64,000 bases of DNA, from positions 22,125-86,124 of the forward strand of contig QNGE01003278.1 of the NCBI GenBank assembly GCA_008508345.1, read 5' to 3'. Positions 22,091 to 34,025 of this stretch are shown one piece after another. Within the stretch, counting starts at the first letter, position 1. Each line of letters opens with the position of its first letter. Under the pieces are notes generated by a model, which saw only the letters and a list, made by a program, of their open reading frames with translations, ran no database searches and had not been told where the DNA came from. The DNA comes from Paragonimus westermani (lineage: Eukaryota > Platyhelminthes > Trematoda > Plagiorchiida > Troglotrematidae). A program made the position numbers and the translations under genes.

Positions 22091-22486
22091 GTGGTACTAT
22101 CAGTAATGTTGGGTGTAGAATGGATTGATAAACTGGGATTATTCGATGTGTCATTGAAATCAGTCTGTAGTCAAGTCTGTTCAATCACTAAAATTATGCT
22201 GGTCTATCAGAAGCCTAGGTCGTTGGTTGATGCGGACGTGAAGGCAAAGACGGTTTCACAGTTTCAGGGACAGTATCATAACCTATTTGAAGATGGTCTT
22301 GGTCGGTTTACAAAAGCAAAGGCCACCTTGAATGGAAGTTCCATTCAACAACAACCTTCCTTCCAAAGTAAACGTATACCGACTGTTGTTTTCTCGTCCG
22401 ATAGTTCACGAGATACCATATCCAGTCGATCGAAGCTCACACAATACTACATTAAGATAACAATCGATCAGTCATCAAATAGCTGA
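22091..22486 (+). pseudogene. Gypsy protease end and pre-RT segment, opposite strand to its neighbour
   Basis: This open frame reads MLGVEWIDKLGLF (end of the protease and following strand) and FEDGLGRFTKAKATLNG, the segment that precedes the RT fingers in Gypsy elements of the same general kind as the minus-strand fragment next to it. It diverges only a few bases from that fragment's RT end. The two pieces could be halves of one element reorganised by inversion and deletion, with the RT fingers lost. The DTG/DSG active site lies outside the fragment. Confidence 0.7.
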
Positions 22487-22993
22487 CATCCGTCAGAGAT
22501 TAGCCACCTAAACGATCAACGTCGAGAAGCGAGAGCACGTGCAAAAGTGTGGACTGGCCTAATGGTGCAAACCACGTAGTATTCGGATACGGTTTCAATG
22601 GTCATGTTGAATTTTTTTGAGAGCTACCTGAGGCTACACTGCACACGCTATTTTTTGTTGCAAGTAGGTCAATTTTTTCCTAAAACGTCTTGATATGCAA
22701 TCTGACAAAAATGTACAGTGGTGTGTGGCGTTCACTCCGCACGCATCATCTATGTGCGTTCACAAACAGAATAAACGACCAAGTTTGGTAATTATCAATC
22801 AGACTGTTTCGACCGCGTATGCAAAGCATCCTGATTCGCACTCTCGACTGACGTTAAGGCGTGCACTCGTTTAGCGTTATCTGTCGACTAGGTGAAACGT
22901 GTAGAATAACGCTTTACTCGGTCGATCTATTTTCACGTGAGACCACCATTTCCATCACCACTTCACTTGACTAGACGGTGCCCGAGTGCCATC
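22487..22993. other. Unassigned stretch
   Basis: Possibly the continuation of the Gypsy fragment but without readable motifs. Confidence 0.4.
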
Positions 22994-23150
22994 GTCGTCA
23001 TTATTATCATCAAAATGGGCTATACAACAGAGGGGTTGGTCGATGTTCAACTAACACCGCTCTGAAGAGAAGAGCAAAACATAGCCAGGAAAAAGAGTAA
23101 GCGAAGGAAGGGAACCTGATTACCAAAATCACTTATGTCTGCAAGCAAAC
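22994..23150 (-). repeat. LINE 3' end copy (trinucleotide tail plus 3' UTR)
   Basis: A degenerate ATT/ATC run at the left edge followed by purine-rich GAAGAGAAG...GGAAGGGAACC matches, in order and spacing, the copies at 29546-29712 and 50649-50830. At 50649-51170 the same unit lies downstream of an RTE-like LINE C-terminus, so it is read as that LINE family's 3' end, pointing left. Confidence 0.5.
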
Positions 23151-23170
23151 ACTGAACATCAGGGGGGTTA

Positions 23171-23465
23171 CATCGAGCAAACGATGTCAAAACAATACTG
23201 TACTTTGAGGTGATCTGACAGACTGGGCATTTCGATCAACTGTTGAGCCAAACTGGACGAGATTGTCAACAAACCGACAGGGCTGCTCATACCGAACGGG
23301 CCAATAAGTAGAGGTGTGATGGAATCAAAACCTCGAGGTTGAGGATCGAGAGAAGGCTGACTAGAATGACCGGAAAAGTAGAATGTAGTCCCGTAGTCAT
23401 CCATCAGCTGTCTTGTGGTACAGGCTGTTGAGTCAAAGGCTTTGACTGGGAACCTTTAACGTCCC
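23171..23465 (-). repeat. Unclassified interspersed repeat, copy 1
   Basis: The reverse complement shares blocks with 30412-30660: CAAAGCCTTTG.CTCAA, AGCCTGTACC.CAAG, and GGTATGAG/CTGTC with CCAGTTT further on. Both strands are open for short stretches (QSKPLTQQPVPQDS here, PKPLAQKPVPQGSG at 30412), probably by chance. Class unknown. Confidence 0.55.
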
Positions 23466-25964
23466 CTTGTTTATGTCTGGGCTTTTCTAGAAACACACCA
23501 GACCACATACAACCACGAAAGATCACAACATTACTAATCCCACTCGAGTACACAGGCAAAAAAATAACCACACAATTTACACGAATCCATCCAAGAAATG
23601 ACAAGGTATTCTCTGTAAAAATTAAGTTTCCGTACACAGCCTTATCACTACCACCTCAAAATAACCTGTCATCCTGGACAGACAGTATTAGCAGGTGTTC
23701 GGCAATAATAAGCAAGAGATTAAACCATAGACAATGTGATTCAGAAAGATCAAATCACACTTTCCAAGTAACCAGTTAAAAGCCCGTGTATGCAGTGAAC
23801 AAACGCTACTTCGCAGTGTGAGATTAACCTTGAGATCGTTGAATCGCTCGCTCTTGAATGTCTACCCGTATAATCTTCCATCTATCTTTCTGTGGTGAAA
23901 ACATGACTCATCGATTTCCGTCAAATTCCAAAACAAACAGTGTTGGTATCTGACGGTCGACATGAATGCCTCCAAGTAACTGAATTGTGTCGAGGGAGAT
24001 TAACCGGTTGGACGAGGAGTATTTGATGAATATCTTCAGAGCCATGGGTACCAAGAGGGAAACAAAAGTAAACTAACTCCTTTCACTCTGTGCGAATGAA
24101 TGTTCTACCAGCGCGTACGTAAAAATGCGCCAGGTTGAAAATGAGGACCGTGTAAATTTGATAGCAGATTCCCGTTCATTTTGTTGCCCAACAACGTACC
24201 TCAGAACATTCAATGTGTAACAACCAAGGCATTCCAGTGATATTCGTTTAAACTCTGTAAGCCAGGCCTGTGTGCTAATCACATAGATCAGACTAAATTG
24301 AGTAATCTCGTCGTTTGAAGAAACAGATTCTCCTGCTGTTCGAGTGATAAACGTACGGTTGTTAAACACGATTGTCCTAACCTCCTCCAAGTTTATATCT
24401 ATTCGTCACGTTGGGAGTGCAATATATATTTACTAACGTGACCATTCCAAAGTGGTCAATACTAACCATTTGAGCTGTTTGTACAGTGGTGCCACCTCCC
24501 GGTCTTATTCCTTCCGGTTTACACAGGATATGTGGTGTGCGGGTGGAACAGCAAGTGCTGCAGCGCAAGCCAATTGCAGTGATGGTTAAGCGCAGGCGTC
24601 CTTTGGCTTCGGTCACTGTGAGAGGCTAATCCGAATCGGATGCCGCCAACCGGTGTCACTGACGTGACCCGGGGATTGCTCGTCATCAGACCAGCTTGTG
24701 TACGTGGTTAATTGACTTTTCCATTATCGACGACATGTTGTTGGTTGCATTTGGTGCGTGGAACCACGCAGATTACACTGGTCGGTTAACGCTTTTCTAC
24801 ATGTATCTTGAAGTTTACCCAGATCGAATGGAGTTTTCAGTTCAGATTGTGCCTCGCTTGCACCCCTAATGAGCTGTTCTAGATACGTCGTGAATCTGGC
24901 TGCGATTCATATCAACATTATATGTTCCTATGGACCTATGCGCTGCTCGGGATTTGTAGTCAAACTGAATAATTAATGGTTGCGTATCAGAAGTTTTACA
25001 AATAATGAGAATGACAGTCCAGTATGCTTAATTATGAAAGACCTGAAAGGTGAGAGAGAAACGGAACCATCCTAAAATAAACACCCTGAGAGAAATTCTT
25101 TATATAGATCCGTAAGCGGTCTATACTAAAATTGAAAAAGGACCGTTACGGTAATAACGGGAAAAAATTACTTCCGCATCAATGCATTTATCCGATGACG
25201 GAATCCAGCGATCAGTTGCGATGTCACAACAAATCACTTACTAATCGGCACCTGTCTTTTTTCCTATTTGGTACATAAACAGCAATCACAAAACTAAAGC
25301 AGCTTCATCACTTTAAACATTCTTAGTGTGATTGTCGAAGTACAGGAATTATGGAGTCTGAGGTATGGCGGAAGTGAACGAATGTAAGTCTACTGATTTG
25401 AACCATAGAAATCTAGAATGACATTCTCTTCAGTTTATCCGCCAAATGCTAAACTGAACACAGAAGTGTCGAGCATTTATCCACTCACGTGTGCACAACA
25501 GGCTGACCGCTGTGTGAATCTTTGAATCACTCAATTATTAACTAAAACGGCTGTTTTATTGCATGTGATACCCAAAACTATTTACTTGTAAACGCTGGAT
25601 CGTCGCCTCACGAGGAAACCGTTCACTCACCCGTCGAGTATGCATTACCGCATAAACAAGCGTAGTGCGGAGAGCACTTCTTAAATGCTATAATTTACGA
25701 CTGACAGTTCAGTCTAAACCAGCACCTACTTTTAATTTCGCAGCACTCGCATAAACAAGCGCGGTTATGAGGCAACTGGGTCTTAACGAGATGTAGCAAC
25801 CAGCACAGACCGATGACACATGAAGTTGAACCAAAGTGTGGGGACCCTGTCAAAAGTTACTCACCCCAGACAAGCCGATTGGTTAGGGTTTGACGAATTA
25901 GCCATTTGGTGCTCCATTCAACGAGTTCCCTTTTTATTGAGAAAAGTCATCAATGGTTCCAGTC
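23466..25964. other. Unassigned stretch
   Basis: No gene recognised. A minus-strand open frame at 24073-24390 (105 codons) contains ISLECLGCYTLNVLR before a GTACGT donor-like site, but no homology is evident. Confidence 0.4.
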
Positions 25965-26042
25965 CACTCACGTGCCTGCTATCTTTGCAGCTATTGAGTC
26001 AAAGGATTTCGCTAAGGACCCTAAGGGTCATTGCCCAGGATT
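25965..26042 (-). repeat. Unclassified interspersed repeat, partial copy
   Basis: TATTGAGTCAAAGGATTTCG and the following bases match the start of the repeat at 23171-23465 in the same orientation. Confidence 0.35.
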
Positions 26043-29000
26043 GGTAATGCCATCAGTTCACAGTCATTAATTTTCACACAAAATCTAACACTGCATCGGC
26101 TGTTTCGCAGTAGATCATATTGCCCTATCCGATGCATGCAGCGAGGTGGGACGACCTTCCCCCCATTATTAATTTTAGCTTAGTTTTTATGCCATTTCCA
26201 AACTTAATTTCAAGTTATTTTACCTGATATCCAGAAGCAGCTTCCGTAGCCACGTAATGATGTACCTCCGACCCCACTCTACTCTAAAGCAACGAAGCAA
26301 TCAAATTCCTATTAACGAAGCTTCGCTGTTTTTGCCCGGAACGTCGGTAAATATAAGCACCTTCGATAAATTCACTGCGGAAAAGACAAGCTGACAGGCT
26401 GCACTAGTTTGGGTGCTCGAAGCACAGAAAGTTAACGGCTACTTTTTGAGAACTGTAATTCAGGATAGCAGACTGCGGACTGAATTGATTGTACGAACAC
26501 ACCGTTAGGTACGACCTTCATGGATCAGTGCATGACGTCACGCCCTCTCCTTCTTATCAGAACTGGCTCAAGATTGTCGGTTGTATAAGGTTTAGCTTCA
26601 AGAACGTTGATTATATTCACATATGCCCCTCATTTATTCCTTAGTTAACTAGATGATGCTTCCATCAACCACAGTGAACAAGAGTTCAGAATGATCCGTC
26701 GTGCGATAGGGCAAGCACAAAATGTAGAAAGCCATCCTATTCCTCTGAATTCCAACTTGTGCCGGGCACAAACTTCACGGTCATTAAGCTAAGCAGGCAA
26801 CGTTGCTTACGGAAGATAACGGAGGATATCGCAAGCATCTTGAGTAGTACTAGACACCTCACATGATGTGAAACGGGACTTCTGAAAGAACGTCACCGTG
26901 GTGTGACGGTAGACCGAAAAGGTTGGCTATTCGAAAAAGCCAATGAAATGAATTAGGCCGTCTTAACGAGGAACGCTGGTGAATCGAGGGCACAGTCACT
27001 GATGAGGCTATTGGAGACAGATGTTACACCTGTTCGTAATACCTCAAGATGAATACGTTAAGCAGAACGATCCGCTGGCTCTCTATTTTTACTCCATTAC
27101 TCCTTTTAAAGGTTATTCAATGGGTTATCAACCCAGGACCACCCATTCAGACCAAGGTTCACGACTTCATCACAGCCTTGCAACGTTCCACAGTTGCCAA
27201 ATCGGATAATCATACATCATGACCACTTAATGAAGGTGCTACTACATCACTAGAGGTTTTAGCTGAACTATTCTAACCAGTCCGCATGAGTGAGAATGCT
27301 TCTTTTAAATCGGATGGGTGTACCACAGTCCGAATATACAGGGGAGATACTAGTCGTCTGAGAATCAGCCACCGTAGTGACTTAGAACAGCACGGAAGTG
27401 GAAAATGGAGGACAGGTCGGCTTCCGGTAAATGTGTAAGCCAGATTTTTTTTTATATATTAGTTGAATTCTAACAGTATCACATGCACCACCGCAATTCC
27501 TCATTAAGAGGGAACGTTCGGTCAGCCTGAACCCTTAGGAAGACATGCGCAGCGATGTAAACATCAAGTAAACATATCGCCGGCACTCCGTTGATACACA
27601 TCAGTTCAGGTTAAGTTCTGAGGAAAGTAGACGCACAATGAAAGTGACGTCTGTCGAAGTTGCTCACTTTCCCACACTCACTCAAGCTCGTCTAATCACT
27701 ATTATCACAGATGGCGAAATATTAGTGGCCCGTACCAGCGTCCCACAACCAGGGACAGAACATGCACTAGCTGATGGAGGAGTCCAAATTACAGTGGATC
27801 TGATTACCAAGACACCTATTCTTAAGCTAACAGAAGCGTACATAGCTTGAAAGCAGAAACCGAGGCAAGTAGAAGCAAGGCGCCATCAGCAAGACAGCTT
27901 TCACTGTCAGGCACCATTAAATGAATCTACTTTACAAACCACTCAACCAAACAACGTTAACATTCACACCACCCAACCTAATTAGTTACTGTCCATCCAT
28001 ACGTTTCCAACCGCTGATCCCATGGGTCACGAGGGTACCAATCTGGACGAGGAACCGGACCTACATTGAATTAAACCATCTCTCCAATGCCACGTCATCT
28101 ATCCACCTCACACAAATCGGAAAAGTATGCTCGGAATGGCATCACTAGTAAATGGCCTCGTCTTCAAAGTATGTGTAAACCCGGAGGCCGAGCAAATGAA
28201 TTAGCCTGATAATTACTGCTAAATAACCACGTCCAGACCACATACTTGCGCACATGCTGACGACTTTCCATGCGTGCGACTGAAAGCAGACAGCGATAAT
28301 CAACTATCCGAATACCATTCACACCTTTCACCTTGAGCGGTGAGAACATCGAACCATCGAGTACAACACATATGTGGTTATCATAAACGAATATTGTTGA
28401 TCGACGGTAAGTGTGACGACACTCCGAAATTTGGAAAGGCGAAAGGTTCAACACATAACTAAAGGTGAAAACTGCTCGATCTACTCAAATGCCCACCATA
28501 CGAGCTGCAGTTAGATCTACGTCAGAACAGGAATTAGGATTATGATTGAGCTAACTCCCTTACGAATCACACGATTTTGATCCCACTGTTGAATATGGGA
28601 ACCATCACTGTGGGACCTTGGTAGAGGTGTTCTCCGTCATCCACGATAGTTGAAACGGCCAAGCCTCTCACCAATGTTTCGTCACCTTCGTTGGAAGATG
28701 CTAGTAAACCGCCTAATCCAACAACCCTGTTGCGCTTGAAAGTCAAAACACAAAACTCAACCTTGATGAGCAACTCAACATCTGTCGACCACAGCAGTGT
28801 TGCAAGGTTGCGGCGGCACCGCAACGGCAAGCCAGCTACACTTACTCTCCGGATGTTCCACCCAATGGTCTAGCTTTCTGTACTCCCTATAAATGAGTGC
28901 ACCATTAGTGTCGGTAATGGTTCCACTGACAAAGGGAGTCCATAGAACATGTAAGCTTAAACAGTAAGCTGACATTCACCAGAGAAAATGCGACCTCTAT

Positions 29001-29545
29001 TTTATTAGCCATCCTAATTAACCAAGTCTCGAGGTCGGAGGTCAGTTTATGCCAGAGGATGCACCTTGCTGATTTGTAATAGAAACTGTCATGAGGAATG
29101 CTCAATTTGATACCTAACATAACGCATCTTTCTGGGATCCAGCCTGTTTGACTCACAAATCACTGTGCCACCTGCATCCCATGAGGCTTGTGGGACCCAG
29201 GTCCAGTATCCGTAAGGACCTTCGAAGTTACAACTGTTGAACTGGTTTGGTACACACGCTTTACTGATGATTTCATCAGTTTATTGAAAGGCAACAGTTG
29301 GGGTCATGGCCGAACGACAGTAAGACCAAATCGAAAACGCACGAACTGTATCTAAGTGTAAATCCCAATAAAAACGACAACCCTCAGCAGACCCATACCA
29401 TATGTAATTAACAGGTGTGTGATCTCTCTTGGACCAAGTCAGACTGAGGAAAGGGGGCGCCAGGTGAAATCATGGTGTGTATACCTAAAACTAGCACTAG
29501 TGAAAAAATGGCCGATGGTCAGCACACAGTTGCAAACCTCACCAA
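26043..29545. other. Unassigned stretch
   Basis: About 3.5 kb without a recognised gene. Short open frames at 27638-27850 (plus) and 28567-28830 (minus) have no domain. A perfect 18-base palindrome lies at 29263-29280. Confidence 0.45.
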
Positions 29546-29712
29546 CTCATCATCATCATCATCATAGACAGCAATACATCAGTGGTTAACACTAATGCTT
29601 AACTGCCACACAACCATGAAGAAACAGCAAACCCTATATAGAAAGAGAGAACGAAAAAGAAGGGGACGGGAAGGGACCTAACTACTGAAAATGACTACGT
29701 CCCTATTCAAAC
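29546..29712 (-). repeat. LINE 3' end copy with (ATC)n edge, truncated by gap
   Basis: A perfect run of six ATC units is followed by GACAGCAATACATCAGTGG, CTTAACTGCCA and a purine-rich GAAAGAGAGAACG...GGGACGGGAAGGGACC block ending at the gap. The same order occurs at 50649-50830 and, more decayed, at 45855-45940 and 22994-23150. On the reverse strand the element would end in an ATG/GAT tail. Confidence 0.65.
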
Positions 29713-30411
29713 NNNNNNNNNNNNNNNNNNNNNNNNNNNNNNNNNNNNNNNNNNNNNNNNNNNNNNNNNNNNNNNNNNNNNNNNNNNNNNNNNNNNNNNN
29801 NNNNNNNNNNNNNNNNNNNNNNNNNNNNNNNNNNNNNNNNNNNNNNNNNNNNNNNNNNNNNNNNNNNNNNNNNNNNNNNNNNNNNNNNNNNNNNNNNNNN
29901 NNNNNNNNNNNNNNNNNNNNNNNNNNNNNNNNNNNNNNNNNNNNNNNNNNNNNNNNNNNNNNNNNNNNNNNNNNNNNNNNNNNNNNNNNNNNNNNNNNNN
30001 NNNNNNNNNNNNNNNNNNNNNNNNNNNNNNNNNNNNNNNNNNNNNNNNNNNNNNNNNNNNNNNNNNNNNNNNNNNNNNNNNNNNNNNNNNNNNNNNNNNN
30101 NNNNNNNNNNNNNNNNNNNNNNNNNNNNNNNNNNNNNNNNNNNNNNNNNNNNNNNNNNNNNNNNNNNNNNNNNNNNNNNNNNNNNNNNNNNNNNNNNNNN
30201 NNNNNNNNNNNNNNNNNNNNNNNNNNNNNNNNNNNNNNNNNNNNNNNNNNNNNNNNNNNNNNNNNNNNNNNNNNNNNNNNNNNNNNNNNNNNNNNNNNNN
30301 NNNNNNNNNNNNNNNNNNNNNNNNNNNNNNNNNNNNNNNNNNNNNNNNNNNNNNNNNNNNNNNNNNNNNNNNNNNNNNNNNNNNNNNNNNNNNNNNNNNN
30401 NNNNNNNNNNN
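29713..30411. other. Assembly gap (699 N)
   Basis: Run of N flanked by repeats on both sides. Long open frames across it are artefacts. It could hide LINE coding sequence or the missing last exon of the phosphatase gene. Confidence 1.
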
Positions 30412-30660
30412 AACCAAAGCCTTTGGCTCAAAAGCCTGTACCGCAAGGCAGCGGGTGGGTGGCGGTGTACCAGAAGTGGTACGTTTTTCAGGAAGAGATG
30501 CCAACCATCTTCCAACCCCCAACCTGGAGGACCAGGAGACTGTAGTTTGTCAGACCTCTACCTGTTGGCCTGCCTGGTATGAGTAACTCTGTCCAGTTTA
30601 GCCCAAAAGGTCATAGAGATGCGCAAGCCGTCACACCACGTCAAGGTCCAGTCTCACCGT
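30412..30660 (+). repeat. Unclassified interspersed repeat, copy 2
   Basis: Starts at the gap edge with AACCAAAGCCTTTGGCTC and contains GCGGGTGGGTGG, AACCTGGAGGACC and GTATGAGTAACTCTGTCCAG, all shared with the copy at 31350-31545 or 23171-23465. Confidence 0.6.
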
Positions 30661-31349
30661 GACGGAACCTCACCAACTATTATCTGAGACATGTGAGGTC
30701 AAACAAAAAACAGATTCCAGAGGATTTGGTGTTTACTGCTGCTCATAAAAAAGCCCGCCCAGCGGAAGACAGAGCTTGTTGCCAAATCAAGTATGGCCAA
30801 CTAATAGGCTGAAGGCTGTGACAGTTCCAGCTTAAGCGACAGCCATGGAATCACCTGGACAGTATAAGCGAAATTCGATCCGAGTAAAGTTAAATCGACA
30901 CGTTGAAAACTCTTCTGAATCCCTAAGTGTGAAATGGTAGACGTTGAACAAATCTAGCGTCCGAGCTCAAGCGGTCTACTGGCCAACCTAATTTCAAGTG
31001 CAAACAGTGAAGGTAACTACAATAATTCGTATTCTACGCCTAAAGCAATGGAGGAAGGAAGCCGGTGCCTGGGATTTGAGTGCAGTGTTATTATGATCAC
31101 CTATATCTGCTGGGGGATTCGAAGGACAATCACCAGAGACCGAGAGAGGGAAGGATACAACAGGTAAACAAAACCGAGTCGTGAGGACAGCAGTAATCTT
31201 TTCAGCTTCCTACCCTGCTATACACAGCAGTCAAGAAAAGCCAGCTCATACTGTAAGACGTCCGATGCAGTGTGGAATTGACGGTGTTGTGAGTATCCAT
31301 GGTGGTATGTGGGCTGAGATAGTGCCAGGACGCGCGGGCCTAGAAGGGA
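30661..31349. other. Unassigned stretch between two repeat copies
   Basis: Nothing recognised. Confidence 0.45.
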
Positions 31350-31545
31350 ACGACCGTCGTAAGGCGGCCGGCGGGTGGCACTGTAGTATGATTAATAACT
31401 TTTTATCTGGAAAAAAGATGGTGATATGTTTCTAATCCCTCAACTGGAGGCCATAATGCGTCAGACCTATATTCTGTGGCATGAGTGGCTCTGTCGATGA
31501 CGAAACTGTCAGTTTAGCCAAATGGTGCATCACCATGTGCACCGC
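31350..31545 (+). repeat. Unclassified interspersed repeat, copy 3
   Basis: AAGGCGGCCGGCGGGTGGCA, CTCAACTGGAGG, GTCAGACCTATATTCTG and GGCATGAGTGGCTCTGTC line up in order with the copy at 30412-30660. The two form a head-to-tail pair about 0.9 kb apart. Confidence 0.55.
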
Positions 31546-33950
31546 AACAATCAGTCTTGGTGACATCTCGGTGGAAAGCAGCCTGCCGTCATTATGATTG
31601 ACATGCATGTTGAGTGTCCAAATCAGCAGTACCGTTCTGTATGGGAAGACGTATCTCTACTAGATTTTGAGCACGTATGCTCTGTCCTAATTGCAACTTA
31701 CCGGTGTAACCATTTTCCGGATAACACAAGCGCCACCATCAAGTACAGCAGAAACGATGCCGCAATTGAATCTTGTTCGTGGAAACTGCACGCGGACGGC
31801 GTCGCAGTATTAATGTCACGGAGCAACCAAACGTCTGATTTGGCTGTCGAGCCGTTTCGCAGTACCGTAACCGTTTGTTAGAGCATGCGCTAGACAAGCC
31901 TACCTACCATTTGCAAATTATGTCAAGTAACCTACTTCAACAGTAAATAAGGATGATACAGTTTTCCAAGTGCCGTGGTTGAATGGTAAAACAACTGAGC
32001 ACTTTAAAAAGGAAAACAGTCAAACGCAGATTGTTACTAGAAAAATGAGATCCAGGCATGTCTCAAGGGTAAGTATAAGATTTCTGTTGGACTTCTGCAG
32101 GTGTGAAAACAAGATTAATGATTCGAACCATTGATCATCGTGCAATAGGCCTTAGACATTGAAATGCAGAATGTGGGAGAACTGAAAGTGAGCAAAATGC
32201 ACTGTATCCAGCAGAACCAATACCATAAAGGTATACCTCATAAGTGTGATTACGATTAAACCCACACTGCTGTCAGTAACATGCCGAAATAGTACGGAGG
32301 TGATACGGACAGAAGATACGAAAAACAGGTCACAGATCAAGTTCATTAACCTAGTAACCAATACCATAGATTGCCCACAATGAAAACAGGCCAATGGTGC
32401 CTCTTGGACAAGAGAGTGTTCTTCGATAAAAATGGACTCGGAAACAAAGCAAAGTGAATTGCATTGACTTAGGGAGAGTCAACTACAAAGTGGGAAAGCC
32501 CTTACCACACAGGCGAACACAAAGTTTCGTGAAATGCACAGATACACGTTGACGAAACAAATTAGAAAACCAGTTCAAAAATCGGAACGTCAACGTTTGA
32601 AAAAGAGTGTGCCGCGAAGAATCCCGGTTGGGTGTACTACTGGAGCGCCCAAAGACTTTTCCAATTGAGATCGATTGCAGGTATTGATTACTAACTCGAA
32701 AGTTTATTTTACGGAGTGCAAGAAGCCAGGATGAAATCGTGCAAAAATACCGTCTCATAAAATCAGACACCGATCGCTGTGATTCTTCAATCGTAGACGT
32801 TTATGTGGTCGAACATCCCGGAGGTATTGTATCTGTCGAGTATTCAATGCACCCGCACGTCGGCTGTGAACGTTCAACGTTAAATGACAAAGAATTAATC
32901 AAACACGAGCATTTAGACGTAAATAGAACGCGGACCATATCTTAAAAATGCACGGCTGAGAGCACTTTGAAATGCATTAAACGACAATCAAAGCTGTCAT
33001 CATTCTAACGGCTTGGGAGTTACAGAATACATCCATCAACTGAGCCAAGCTCATGCGTAAGAAAACAACACCGCTAAGCAGCCCACTGGGAAAGGAGAAT
33101 TTCTATACCACTCCGGGAACAGTTCACAAGGTCATGATTGCTTCATTTTCAACTCGGTGTTAAAGAAATCGTTAGTTCGATCAGTGCAGAGCCAGAACGC
33201 AACAGTTATCTTAATGAACAGAAACGGGTAAATCATATTGGTCTATATCAACCAAAAAACATGAACTTCAAATTTCGGTTTTATCCTAGACCGTCAACAG
33301 GGCACACCTACCCTAATACTTATTTCTCTTGCAGGATAAGTTAGTATTAGCATGCTGAAAGCAATACATTGATAGTGAAAAGATCTAGAACCCTCACTAA
33401 CAAATATGGTGATAATTTCCCAAGTGGTTCATTCAGAGTGAAAAACAGTAGTTAACCTGTTTCTCAATAGAGATCAGACAGATTTCCCTAGCACACTCGT
33501 GATGCGGTGTGGTAAACAAGCAGAAGAAACTTAACACCATAGCACACAAATTGCACACGGATTAGACAGTAGCAGGCTGTTCAAAACTGGAGAGAAAACT
33601 GGGTCAATGATATTCGCCGCTGGTTCTACTGAACTACCCTGCTAAATACACGTATGCAAAACCGGTGAGCTATTAAAAACAGGAAAAAAATGGGTAAGTG
33701 AATTCTAATCAGAGGGGAAATACTACAAAAAAAAATTATGATAAACGCGCGATGGATTAAGTAAGGCAGAGGAATCGAAATTCACCACACAAAACTAGTC
33801 CAATCAATCGGAGGTAAGTGTGACGTAACCGGGAAGAAAATATGTCCGATGCCTAAGAGGAAAGTCCCACAAGAAACAAAAATGACGTGGAAGCACCAAA
33901 ACACGTGAATGGATCCATAAAAGTAAGAGTACTAGCAATTTGGTGCGTAC
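31546..33950. other. Unassigned stretch downstream of phosphatase exon 4
   Basis: By orientation the missing C-terminal phosphatase exon should lie here or further left. I could not find a segment encoding its basic tail and CaaX end. An open frame at 31594-31881 (plus, 95 codons) is unassigned. Confidence 0.4.
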
Positions 33951-34025
33951 CTGCGTATCATTTCAATTGACACATCAAAAGGTAAGCCAAGTTCGATTAG
34001 AGCAACTGCGACTAGGGCAGGAGCC
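33951..34025 (-). CDS. PTP4A: PRL/PTP4A phosphatase, exon 4 (post-loop helix)
   Basis: A 75-base exon sits between acceptor TTTATCTTTTCAG and donor GTACGC. Its first base completes the arginine of the HCx5R loop started in exon 3; then APALVAVALIELGLPFDVSI matches the helix after the loop of PRL phosphatases, and the exon ends inside an Arg codon (phase 2). The Ala directly after the loop arginine is the PRL-specific residue, where most dual-specificity phosphatases have Ser or Thr. The next exon, expected to carry the basic C-terminus and CaaX prenylation box, was not found in the window. Confidence 0.9.

Noticed and set aside
26780..26830. TAAGCTAAGCAGG resembling the internal region of 5S rRNA
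   Set aside because: The rest of a 5S gene (A box, C box spacing, terminator) is absent.
26995..27030. CTGATGAGG as a possible hammerhead ribozyme core (as in fluke SINEs)
   Set aside because: The required GAAA core and flanking helices are not present.
27021..27209. THSDQGSRLHHS resembling the second integrase Asp motif
   Set aside because: No other integrase motif within several hundred bases in any frame; likely chance.
28164..28290. Possible last phosphatase exon after acceptor CTGTCTGCTTTCAG on the minus strand
   Set aside because: The peptide that follows lacks the basic tail and CaaX end expected of PRL proteins.
29691..30545. Three 270-284-codon open frames across the gap at 29713-30411
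   Set aside because: Artefacts of N; flanking bases are repeats.
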